In this document: one piece after another, positions 55,902-64,000 of the stretch | How positions within the stretch are numbered: the first letter of the stretch is position 1 | How the letters are laid out: each line of letters opens with the position of its first letter | Source: Ascaphus truei | Lineage: Eukaryota; Chordata; Amphibia; Anura; Ascaphidae | Assembly: GCA_036426205.1 (NCBI GenBank) | Contig: CM071574.1 | Span: forward strand, 17,144,440-17,208,439 | Length of the DNA stretch: 64,000 nt | Reading direction: 5' to 3' | Made by a program: the position numbers and the translations under genes | The notes under the pieces: model-generated | Told to the model about the DNA's origin: nothing | Seen by the model: the letters and a program-made list of their open reading frames with translations, nothing else | Database searches by the model: none

Positions 55902-56990
55902 TGTAGCCCTCTTTCCTACGCTCTAGAGTGACTACGGATACTGCACACACCTGTGGGCTCCAGGAGATCTGAACCTCCGCTAACTGGGAGCCTGGGGTAA
56001 CACTTATCTTAATGGCAGCGCCTCCACTTACCCAGGATCCCCATCATGTAAGATTCCCCTGGTCAAGAACCAATGCAACACACATAGCCTTTGAACTGTT
56101 TTACTGTAACACACGAAATAACCCTTATCACTTTATCATGGCAAGAACACATTCATTAGCTTATACTATACTTATAACGCTAGTGGCTCGGCCACTCTCA
56201 TACGGAGTAATGTCTCTGTCCCGTCACCGCGTGCCCACACACCGTGTCCATGTACTGCAATATGTATATAGGCTCAGTCCTTTAGCCACTCCACTTAGTG
56301 TCCCCAAAGAGTGTTCCCTAAGGCGGGATCAGCGCCTGTTGACCGGTGCTGGTGCACTTTAGTAAATACCTTCCGGTCACTGCGGTGACCGGTAACAGCT
56401 TCGACAAGGATCCGCCGATCCAGCGCAGTTGGTCTGATGTCGCGATGCTCAGCAACCTGGTCCCAGATGACTAGCAGCAACCGCGACTCTGCACTCTTTG
56501 TCCCTATCTGTATTCAATAGGGTGGTGATGTTCCTATCACTATTGGGCTTCCCTGCAGCACCCAACCTACGGTGACTCTGGGAATCTCTTAGGGCCCTCA
56601 GGGAAGATCTAGATCTAGATCACGGACCCCCTGCACTCACACTACCTCCTTCCCTGCTCCTCCGGTGCCCTCTGGCTAGCGTGGTCTCTCCCCCACGCTT
56701 CCCTTTCCTGCCTCCCGCTAATCCAGCCCTCCTATTGGCTCCCTGGCGTCAGGTGACTCCACTAAGGCTCCTGGGAGTTGTAGTTACTGGCTGAGCCTCT
56801 ATCCTATTGGCCAGCCATTCGTACGCTTGCATCGCGCATGCGCGATCTCTCTCTGTTCTGACAGTGCCCTTACTGTTGCGCAATCAACATGGCGGCGTCC
56901 AATACTGTCGGGCCGCCGCGGAACCTTACACCATTCCCTCCGGAGACGCACTGCACCATACAACCGAATGCAACCTACCACATCCCTACA
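55902..56990 (-). mobile_element. Solo LTR, 1.1 kb, in the GALNT13 intron
   Basis: The + strand reads TGTAGCCCTC to CATCCCTACA, with TTTT on both sides as target duplication. It carries 'ggcagcgcctccacttac', the signature shared with the other LTRs. It contains CpG-rich segments near 56820-56940. Confidence 0.65.
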
Positions 56991-56994
56991 TTTT

Positions 56995-57497
56995 ATATAA
57001 AGCAATAATTATATTGAAATTAGTAACAGTAAAAAGGAAAATGTAGGACAAAGCTAGTTTATTTTACCTTCTTGGCTATAGTATGGAACTCTGATGCGTT
57101 TAATGACAGATGTACAGTAGTCATCTTTCCCTGCTGCTGGAGAAATATACAGGAACATGACTAGCATCCACCAGCAGTGAGGATTAATGCTGCAGTGGGA
57201 GGGACGGGTTGATAGGGAAGAATTCCCTCCGCCCCCCCCTGCAGCTACCCACAGGTCTCACTTTTCCCAGAGTTGGGGCAAAATCTTACCCCCCACTGTA
57301 CCAAAGAAGGGGGGCCTGGCTACATCTGGTTCAATCGACAAACATTAATTTAGTGTATTGGCTATGTACTTCCAGTATTTCAAAATTCATGTGTTCGGTT
57401 TCTTTTAACAGATGTGCAAGTGTGTATTGTTGTACAAAGTTACGAAATCAAGCACTATTCTGTATCATTGCATAGCTGCGTTCATATGTACGTTAGA
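56995..57497. other. No recognised feature
   Basis: Intronic DNA between the solo LTR and the Tc1 element. No repeat ends or coding signal seen. Confidence 0.45.
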
Positions 57498-58250
57498 TAC
57501 AGTCATGTGAAAAAGAAAGTACACCCTCTTTGAATTCCATGGTTTTACATATCAGGACATAATAACAATCATCTGTTCCTTAGCAGGTCTTAAAATTAAG
57601 TAAATACAACCTCAGATGAACAAAAACACATGACATATTACACCGTGTCATGATTTATTTAACAAAATTAAAGCCAAAATGGAGAAGCCATGTGTGAAAA
57701 ACTAAGTACACCTTATTCAATAGTACTGATTCAATAGCTTGAAGAACCACCTTTAGCAGCAATAACTTGAAGTAATCGTTTTCTGTATGACTTTGAGTCT
57801 CTCACATCGTTGTGGAGGAATTTTGGCCCACTCTTCTTTACAACGTTGCTTCAGTTCATTGAGGTTTGTGGGCATTTGTTTATGCACAGCTTTCTTAAGG
57901 TCCAGCCACAGCATTTCAATTGGGTTGAGGTCTGGACTTTGACTGGGCCATTGCAACACCTTGATTCTTTTCTTTTTCAGCCATTCTGTTGTAGATTTGC
58001 TGGTGTGCTTGGGATCATTGTCCTGTTGCATGACCCAATTTCGGCCAAGCTTTAGCTGTCGGACAGATGGCCTCACATTTGACTCTAGAATACTTTGGTA
58101 TACAGAAGAGTTCATGGTTGACTCAATTACTAGTAGAGAAGGAGAAAAACTGGAAGAGCACTACTGTAGGTATCAAAAAAGTAGAAAGGAGGGTGCGTAT
58201 CCCATAAAAAGATTATTTATTGGTCATGGAAAAACAGGGCAATGGGGAGC

Positions 58251-58290
58251 CCTACAAACGTTTCTCGCTTCACAGAGCGCTTTTCTAAGG
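58251..58290 (-). ncRNA. Hammerhead-like module (left arm of foldback)
   Basis: The - strand reads CCUUAGAAAA, GCGCU...AGCG-type stem residues, then GAGAAACGUUUGUAGG. It is the inverted partner of 58300-58340 and more degenerate. Confidence 0.3.
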
Positions 58291-58299
58291 CTTTTCATA

Positions 58300-58340
58300 C
58301 CTTGAGGAAAGCGCTCTGTGAAGGTGAAAACGTTGGTAGG
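58300..58340 (+). ncRNA. Hammerhead-like module (right arm of foldback)
   Basis: CCUUGAGGAAA, a GCGCUCUGUGAAGGU hairpin region, then GAAAACGUUGGUAGG. Box 1 UUGAGGA is close to CUGANGA; the GAAA is followed by ACGUU. Confidence 0.35.
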
Positions 58341-59888
58341 CTCTCCATTGCCTGTTTTTCCATGACTAATTAATAACTTTTATGGGATACGCACCCTCTT
58401 TCTACTTTTTGATACATACAGTAGTGCTCTTCCAGTTTTTCTCCTTCTCTACTAGCCTACCCCTTGGATGGAAGCACACCTGGGGACACCTCACCTTTGG
58501 ATCGCATGGACGTGCAGCACTCAGAGTGAGTCAATCGTTGCTACTGTACATGTTTTCCTGTTCAGGATTTATTTAGACAATTGGTACGTTATAGGGTGTT
58601 ATTATGCTCAATCTTCCTGGTGTTATTGTTAAACAACAGGTCACTATTAGTGAGCTTACCATCCGGGACTGCAACCCAGTACCTGTCTTCTATCAAGTAT
58701 ATGTTTAGGGGTCCCCCCTAAAAGTATCTGGTTATTCAATCATTCATTTATCCTACTGTTGGGGTCTTTAGCATTACGCAGTCACATGGTTTGACTCAAT
58801 TACTGCAAGGTTCCCAGGTCTTGTGGCTGCAAAACAAGCTCAAATCATTACCCCTCCACCACCATGCTTGGCAGTTGGTATGAGGTGTTTGTGCTGATAT
58901 GCTGTGTTTTGTTTACGCCAAACGATGGGGCGCTGTGCGTTATGGCAAAACATCTCCACTTTGGTCTTGTCTGTCCAAATGACATTGTTCCAGAAGTCCT
59001 GTGGTTTGTTCAGATGCAACTTTGCAAATCTACAGTAAGCCGTGCTGCCATTTTCTTTTTAGTGAGAAGAGGCTTTCCCCTGGCAACCCTTCCAAACAAA
59101 CCATACTTGTTCAGTCTTTTTCTAATTGTACTGTCATGAACTTTAACATTTAACATGCTAACTGAGGCCTGTAGAGTCTGAGATGTAACTCTTGGGTATT
59201 TTGCAATTTCTCTGAGCATTGCACGGTCTGACTTTGGGGTGAATTTGCTGGGATGTCCACTTCTGAGAAGATTGGCAACTGTCTTGAATATTTTCCACTT
59301 TTGAATAATCTTTCTCACTGTAGAATGATGGACTTTCCATTTTTTGGAAATTGCCTTATAAACTTTCCCAGATTGATGGGCAGCAACAATTGCTTCTCTA
59401 AGATCATTGCTGATGTCTTTCCTCCTTGGCATTGTGTTAACACACACCTGAATGCTCAAGACCAGCAAACTGCTAAAACTTCAGCTTTTATAGAGGTGGT
59501 CACACTTGCTGATGATCAATTAATCAAGGGCATTTGATTAGCAGCACCTGTCTGCTACTTGGCATCTTAATTCCTATGGACGCAGCAAGGGTGTACTTAG
59601 TTTTTCACACATAGCTTCTCCATTGTGGCTTTATTTTTGTTAAATAAATCATGACAGTGTAATATGTCATGTGTTGTTGTTCATCTGAGGTTGTATTTAC
59701 ATAATTTTTAGACCTGCTAAGGAACAGATGATTGTTATTATGTCCTGATATGTAAAACCATGGAATTTAAAGAGGGTGTACTTTCTTTTTCACATGACTG
59801 TATATGTGATAAACTATTAAAGCAAAATGTGCTATTTAATTGATGTTGAGATAGTGATTTGTATCATCCAACATTTAACATCAATGTA

Positions 59889-60085
59889 CAGGTGTAGCTA
59901 ACCTTACTGTCTCCAGTGCTGCTGCCACGTGACCACAGCAGTTGTGGCATTGGATAATTAATGATGCTGGAGGTCCTATTCAGAATCATGGACCCTTTTA
60001 CCCCCCCGCAGCGCGATCCCAGCAGACACTGTCTCCAGTGCCGCAGACTTTTGCTTCTATCACTGCAGGGCCGGAGACAGTGAGT
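59889..60085. mobile_element. Relative of the TIR element at 52099
   Basis: 'ggtgtagctaaccttactgtctcc' at the left and 'ccggagacagtgagtctta' at the right form the inverted ends, with a G-rich/C-rich centre. It is diverged. Confidence 0.5.
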
Positions 60086-60407
60086 CTTATTAAATCTCCA
60101 TCTCGTTAGTGTACATTCTTCTGGCAAACTATCTGCATCAAATGTAAAAAACCTAATTGATCAGTTTCTTGCATTTGACATTGTCAGGAGAAAAGATTTC
60201 CTTGTTTCATATCAAAATGCCTCATGAGTGTCTCCCTTTGCCTTTTCTTGTCATTTATCTGTTGAATTTATTCCCATTGTTTGTCATTTATTTACCTTGT
60301 AATGTAATTTTGTAGAGCGTGCATTGCTGCCATCATGTAAATAAAATGATATATACATGAGACATAATCCAGGATATATGGAGTTTCTGAGAATGTTTCT
60401 TTTACAG

Positions 60408-60578
60408 AAAAACAGTTGTATGTCCAATAATTGATGTAATAAGTGATGACACATTTGAGTACATGGCTGGGTCAGACATGACTTACGGTGGTTTCAATTG
60501 GAAACTGAATTTCCGGTGGTATCCTGTTCCTCAGAGAGAAATGGACAGACGGAAAGGAGACAGAACTTTACCAGTAAG
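60408..60578 (+). CDS. GALNT13: GALNT13 internal exon
   Basis: This 171-base exon encodes [20 protein letters not shown], then [20 protein letters not shown] and [16 protein letters not shown], a highly conserved segment of the GT-A domain near the acceptor-peptide side. The acceptor is CTTTTACAG|A, which completes the Arg codon begun in the previous exon. The donor is GTAAG|GTAAAC, which leaves AG for the Arg split with the next exon. There are no stops or shifts. The sequence is nearly identical to the mammalian GALNT1/GALNT13 segment as I know it, so it does not by itself separate the two paralogues. Confidence 0.95.
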
Positions 60579-61677
60579 GTAAACATATATACAACATACA
60601 AATGTACAAAGTCTTCTGTTAGATACCAACCTTATTTAAACTGGCTATCATCTGCCACTAAGACTGAGTAATGCCACTTTTACTAGACTTTCATATGGGA
60701 CAACATTCTGTATAATAAGAAAGAATGCATATTGCAATAAAAAGATCAATGCCAGAAAGGAGCCTAATAAGAAAACAAAAATGTGTTGAACACCAGTGCC
60801 CTCTGTTGTGACAGGAGTATAAGGATGGCAAGATAAACTGACATTTATTATATTGATCCTAATAATTCTACCCATTGTAGTATCACACTATAATGTAGGG
60901 TGTTGAGCCTCTTCATGGTTACTTCTGTTTAAATATAGGATGTAACATTTTTTGCAATGGTTTATTTTTTTTTTTTTTTCAATGGATCACTGTCATAATT
61001 GGCTGCACTATTCAATTGAATTTACTTTTTCACGGGTAATTGTTACCGTATAAAGGTGTGATAGCATTTACTAAAGATTTCAATCTGAATTTTCTGTGTG
61101 ATTAAAGGTACATTGTTGCTCATGTGTCTTGTGTAATAAACAATATATTCACTTTATTTAAAATGTTATTTGAAACCAGTTCTGTGAGGAGTACCACATA
61201 AAAAACAAATACAATAAAGGGACTGTCACCTGTCCCTTTGTGCAACCCATTTGTAAGATCATGGCCCATATCTGCTAAGCGATGCTTTGCCATAGGACAC
61301 CTCTCATTCAATTAATTTGAAGACGTCGTGTGTAATAACTAATCTTTACATTATCACTCAGGAAAACAAACATACATTTCTTATACATTCCTAATAACAC
61401 GTCTGTTTAACTAATTTTCCTTCATTGAAAAAAATATAGATGCACCGTCTATTAAATAATATTTACAAACCAACCCAATAAATCTGTATTTATTCACTAA
61501 AGATTAAGCATAAAAGAACATATAATAAAGCCTAACTTCTCAACCCAGTGTTTGACTTGGTTTTTACCTAATCAATTAAACCAGGATTACATTATATTTG
61601 TCACTAATAACATTAATAAAGAGATTAAACATTAATAAGCCAAAATGGTCAATATTGAAATTCCGTATTTTTCCCAG
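60579..61677 (+). other. GALNT13 intron
   Basis: 1.1 kb, AT-rich, GTAAAC to TTTTTCCCAG. I recognise no repeat apart from a T-run at about 60960-60980. Confidence 0.85.
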
Positions 61678-61795
61678 GACACCGACCATGGCCGGGGGAC
61701 TCTTCTCTATTGACAGAAATTACTTTGAAGAGATAGGAACGTATGACTCAGGAATGGATATATGGGGAGGAGAAAATCTTGAAATGTCATTTAGG
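61678..61795 (+). CDS. GALNT13: GALNT13 internal exon with Gal/GalNAc-T motif
   Basis: This 118-base exon encodes [20 protein letters not shown], then [19 protein letters not shown]. The stretch from Gly-Thr-Tyr-Asp to WGGENLE is the Gal/GalNAc-transferase motif shared with beta-1,4-galactosyltransferases; its Glu/Asn residues line the sugar pocket. RNYFEEIG and LEMSFR fit GALNT13 rather than GALNT1 (RDYFQEIG, LEISFR from memory). The acceptor is TTTTTCCCAG|G, and the first base completes Arg. The donor is TTTAGG|GTAACT, and the exon ends on a codon boundary. The open frame continues a short way into the intron and must not be taken as coding. Confidence 0.95.
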
Positions 61796-61924
61796 GTAAC
61801 TACTTATATTTTTCTTTGTACGTGTTATTGGGGTTGAAAAACTGTATGTGTTGTTGTTTATGACATATGTGGACACTTGTATTAAACATGCATCTTCAGG
61901 AATATTCCTTTATAAATATTGTAT

Positions 61925-62381
61925 TTAAAGCAGCAATCTATGCAAATTTAAAAAAAAAGAAGCTATATTTAACAGTATTGGAAACAGGTTCCTCAGGGAA
62001 GGAACTGCTCTATTTTCAGCTCTGAGCCTCCTCCCTCTCCCATCCCCAAGATTCTTATCGTTTTCGCTGCATATCTTGTTTTTTTTTTCTGTTTAGGTGC
62101 ATATCTTGTTGTTTTTTTTTTTTTTTTTTTAAAGATGGCGCCAGTGGTCATCCTATAGGAAGCTGCAAAGTTATCGGCCTTCACTGCTTATTTGCTTGCA
62201 TTTTGGTGGCCATTTTGTTTCCCATAAAATGGGGGAGAAGACTGGCAGCTAAAAATGTAAGTATATGAATACCTGGGGGTTCCTGAAGCTGAAAATAGAG
62301 CTGTTCAACTCCGGAGGACCACCTGGTTTCAACCCTACTCAAAATAAACCACCACCCCCCCCAATATGAATGCTGCTTTAA
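61925..62381. mobile_element. TTAA-flanked TIR element
   Basis: TTAAAGCAGCAATCTATG at the left and, inverted from the right, TTAAAGCAGCATTCATATTG, with TTAA at both borders. Inside is an inner inverted pair 'gctctattttcagctc' and 'gctgaaaatagagct'. Confidence 0.7.
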
Positions 62382-62948
62382 TTTCTGTTCACCAACATAG
62401 TGATACAACATGGGTATTCAACTAGGAATGTGTATAAATTGAGGATGTAGCAATTACAATTTATTTTACATTAAAAGAAACATATCATAACAAAATGTAA
62501 GAAAACAAGTTACAGTAATTGGATGGTTGTGAAAATGTTGTTGCATTGGCATGATACATTAATTACACACTAAAATATAGCTCCTATGTTCATTATCTAT
62601 TATAAACAAGCTTGATTCTTCTTGTACCTCTCATTTAAACAACGGCACACATACTAATGACTTCCTATAAAAAGAAAATGAAAGTGTTGCTTCAATGTAC
62701 TTTAATTAGAACAAAATGAAAAAAATGAATCTGCGAGCGGAGAGAATATGCGGCAGCAAAGAATAATTGTAGTTATCTGTTACTCCCGGCTTGGTTTTGT
62801 ATGCATCATGGCTGCAGTCGCTTGATGCATGATGTTGGTTTTATTGACAGATCTTGAGAGGATGTACAGGAATATACTGTATACCTATCATTATCACATG
62901 GAAGTCAGGTGTCTTCCATATATCAGTTTTGTTTCCTCTTCTTTCTAT

Positions 62949-63079
62949 GACAGGGGTGGGCAACTCCAGTGCTCAAGGGCCAAGTTTTCAGGATATCCCT
63001 GCTTCAGCCCGGGTGACTCAGTCGAAGACCTGACCTGAGCTGTTGGTGGCCCTTGAGCACTGGAGTTGCCCACTCCTGT
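62949..63079. mobile_element. Short palindromic hAT-type MITE
   Basis: A 131-bp version of the 3058 family: CAGGGGTGGGCAACTCCAGT at the left and its inverted copy at the right, ending CCCACTCCTG. Confidence 0.75.
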
Positions 63080-63676
63080 ACTAGGCAGTGGAATAAATGC
63101 ACAATATAGTAGAATATTAGTAGTGTAGGACCTAATGAAATGGGTTTACGTGATGATTCACCATAGGATTCAAATTTTTTGGCCAAAGTATTGAACTAAA
63201 TGACCCATATTTATGAAGAAAGAATATGGATTAAATACAAGGCAATGTACTAAATAATTTGTCATGTTGGATATAGCATTGGGGCTTGTCGTTTGTCTCC
63301 CATACCCCCTCTGATTGCTCCATTAATATATTTCCATATTGCTTTTTGATTTAAGCAATATACAGTATACTTTGATACCTTGAGACATACAGTGTACTCT
63401 AGTTTCATGTTTTGCTGTCAGATTAGTATCATAATGGCCAATATAAGAGAGACACAAACACCATAGGTAGATAGACATACACAAACAGAAAAGAAACACA
63501 TTTAGTGACCAACATTTGAAGCAAATGAAGATGAAGGAGACTTTCAATGGCAGTAAAGTTGCTTTATATTCCATTTTTGTCTGTAAGAATATATTTAAAA
63601 AAAAACAACTACTATAATGATTGATGTCTTCTGCCTGAATCCTTCACAAATAGTTTTACGCTTTAACTCCTTCCAG

Positions 63677-63857
63677 ATTTGGCAATGCGGAGGATCACTT
63701 GAAATTATTACATGCTCTCATGTCGGCCATGTATTTCGTAAGGCGACCCCTTATACCTTCCCAGGTGGGACAGGTCATGTGATCAACAAAAACAATAGAC
63801 GATTAGCAGAAGTCTGGATGGATGATTTTAAAGATTTCTTCTATATCATATCGCCAG
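63677..63857 (+). CDS. GALNT13: GALNT13 internal exon with third metal ligand
   Basis: This 181-base exon encodes [20 protein letters not shown], then [20 protein letters not shown] and [21 protein letters not shown] His of CSHVGHVFR is the third metal ligand of the family, beside the DxH two exons earlier, and the stretch after it forms the flexible loop over the UDP-GalNAc site. GSLEI, GHVINKN and FKDFFY match GALNT13 (GALNT1: GTLEI, GQIINKN, FKNFFY from memory). The acceptor is CCTTCCAG|ATT, starting on a codon boundary. The donor is GCCAG|GTAATA, leaving one G for the next exon. The C-terminal ricin-type lectin domain lies beyond the window. Confidence 0.95.
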
Positions 63858-63993
63858 GTAATACATTGTCAATATATATTAACTTTTCATGTACTGTACA
63901 GTCTACACTTATATTATAGTTCCACATATAGTCACATATTTGTATCAATGTAAAGAACAATGTGATTAGTTTCAGTTATTTTCTCTTTTGCAG

Positions 63994-64000
63994 CAACAAA
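63994..64000 (+). CDS. GALNT13: Probable start of the next GALNT13 exon (cut by the window end)
   Basis: TTTTCTCTTTTGCAG precedes CAACAAA. With the leading G from the previous exon the codons are Ala, Thr, then AA-. The family normally continues Gly-Val-(Thr/Val)-Lys here, so this junction would be one residue shorter. Only seven bases are visible, so the call rests on the good acceptor, its position and frame. Confidence 0.5.

Larger units (their letters stand above)
58132..58790. mobile_element. Insertion in Tc1: foldback with two opposed hammerhead-like modules
   Basis: A perfect 14-bp target duplication TTGACTCAATTACT (58118-58131 and 58791-58804) flanks it. The first 322 bp (58132-58453) form a palindrome: AGTAGAGAAGGAGAAAAACT is mirrored by AGTTTTTCTCCTTCTCTACT. 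The two inner arms carry hammerhead-like modules in opposite orientations. The rest (58454-58790) is single-copy-looking, with 'gatggaagcacacctgggg' and a possible tail. Confidence 0.8.
57753..59468 (-). pseudogene. Tc1 transposase, disrupted
   Basis: The enzyme cuts and pastes the element through its terminal repeats. The N-terminal open stretch (59468-59010) has MPRRKDISNDLREAIVAAHQ, two helix-turn-helix DNA-binding regions (GKVYKAISKKWKVHHSTVRK; RLNKYGLFGRVARGKPLLTK) and about 150 residues. The middle part (59009-58805) reads VIWTDKTKVEMF, the first catalytic Asp. The C-terminal stretch (58115-57753) has [10 protein letters not shown] (second Asp) and [18 protein letters not shown] (the Glu). 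The true start is probably the Met of MPRRK, 12 residues inside the longest frame. Frame breaks and the nested insertion at 58132-58790 inactivate it. The catalytic DDE residues themselves are still present. Confidence 0.9.
57500..59800 (-). mobile_element. Tc1-family transposon
   Basis: TA|CAGTCATGTGAAAAAGAAAG at the left and its inverted copy at the right border (CTTTCTTTTTCACATGACTG|TA) define a TA-flanked element with long inverted repeats of about 215 bp (57500-57716, 59587-59800). The single transposase gene between them runs on the - strand, against GALNT13. It is interrupted by a 659-bp insertion (58132-58790). Confidence 0.95.
54468..60407 (+). other. GALNT13 intron, repeat-rich
   Basis: This 5.9-kb intron (GTGAGT...TTTACAG) carries a hAT-like element (54738-55453), a diverged copy of the 38690 repeat (about 55760-55860), a solo LTR (55902-56990), a Tc1 element with a nested insertion (57500-59800) and a small TIR element (59889-60085). 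More than three quarters of it is transposon sequence. The remainder has nothing I recognise. Confidence 0.85.
61796..63676 (+). other. GALNT13 intron
   Basis: 1.9 kb. It contains a TTAA-flanked element (61925-62381) and a small palindromic hAT MITE (62949-63079); otherwise AT-rich DNA without recognised features. Confidence 0.85.

Noticed and set aside
61796..61837. Extension of the GALNT13 exon past 61795 in the open frame
   Set aside because: The frame stays open by chance; GTAACT is a good donor, and the next exon joins in phase with the known protein.

Overview
The window is vertebrate nuclear DNA, most likely from an amphibian and probably a frog. It is AT-rich, full of microsatellites, and packed with short non-autonomous DNA transposons, hairpin-forming palindromes, a Penelope-like retroelement and hammerhead-ribozyme-like modules. 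I recognise only one cellular gene. Its exons sit on the + strand in the last 12 kb and encode the catalytic part of a polypeptide N-acetylgalactosaminyltransferase, best matched to GALNT13. Five complete internal exons (51871-52037, 54260-54467, 60408-60578, 61678-61795, 63677-63857) join in frame with GT/AG splice sites. A sixth appears to begin at 63994 and runs off the edge. I found no upstream GALNT13 exon in the first 51.8 kb, which is therefore intron or intergenic DNA.

Layout. 0-6 kb: small terminal-inverted-repeat elements, a hammerhead-like element and an L1 ORF1 remnant. 6.3-14.3 kb: a duplicated unique segment, one copy split by a 5'-inverted L1 with a 16-bp target duplication. 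16.6-21.0 kb: a non-autonomous LTR retrotransposon on the - strand (two LTRs, PBS, PPT, no pol) carrying unrecognised ORFs. 21.2-21.9 and 37.1-38.3 kb: two copies of a pogo-like element. 23.8-28.8 kb: a nearly full-length Penelope-like element on the - strand with ORF1, reverse transcriptase, GIY-YIG endonuclease and a hammerhead-like motif. 30.3-36 kb: a solo LTR inside another repeat, then large palindromes. 36.5-39 kb: a cluster of hammerhead-like modules. 41.6-42.4 kb: a 21-bp minisatellite. 42.7-48.6 kb: palindromes, a CR1 remnant, and a hairpin element broken by a hAT insertion. 49.4-51.6 kb: two solo LTRs. 51.8-64 kb: GALNT13 exons, with a Tc1 transposon, a solo LTR and hAT/TTAA elements in the introns.

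The most distinctive signal is the recurrence of hammerhead-like modules: a UGA(N)(G)A-type box, a GC-rich hairpin, then GAAAC followed by a palindrome such as CGCG. There are about eight in 64 kb, one inside the Penelope-like element and one with the canonical CUGAUGA/GAAA core. The second is a family of LTRs (one full-length, four solo) that all make 4-bp target duplications; its full-length member encodes a protein I do not recognise. All family assignments come from reading the sequence. No database search was run.
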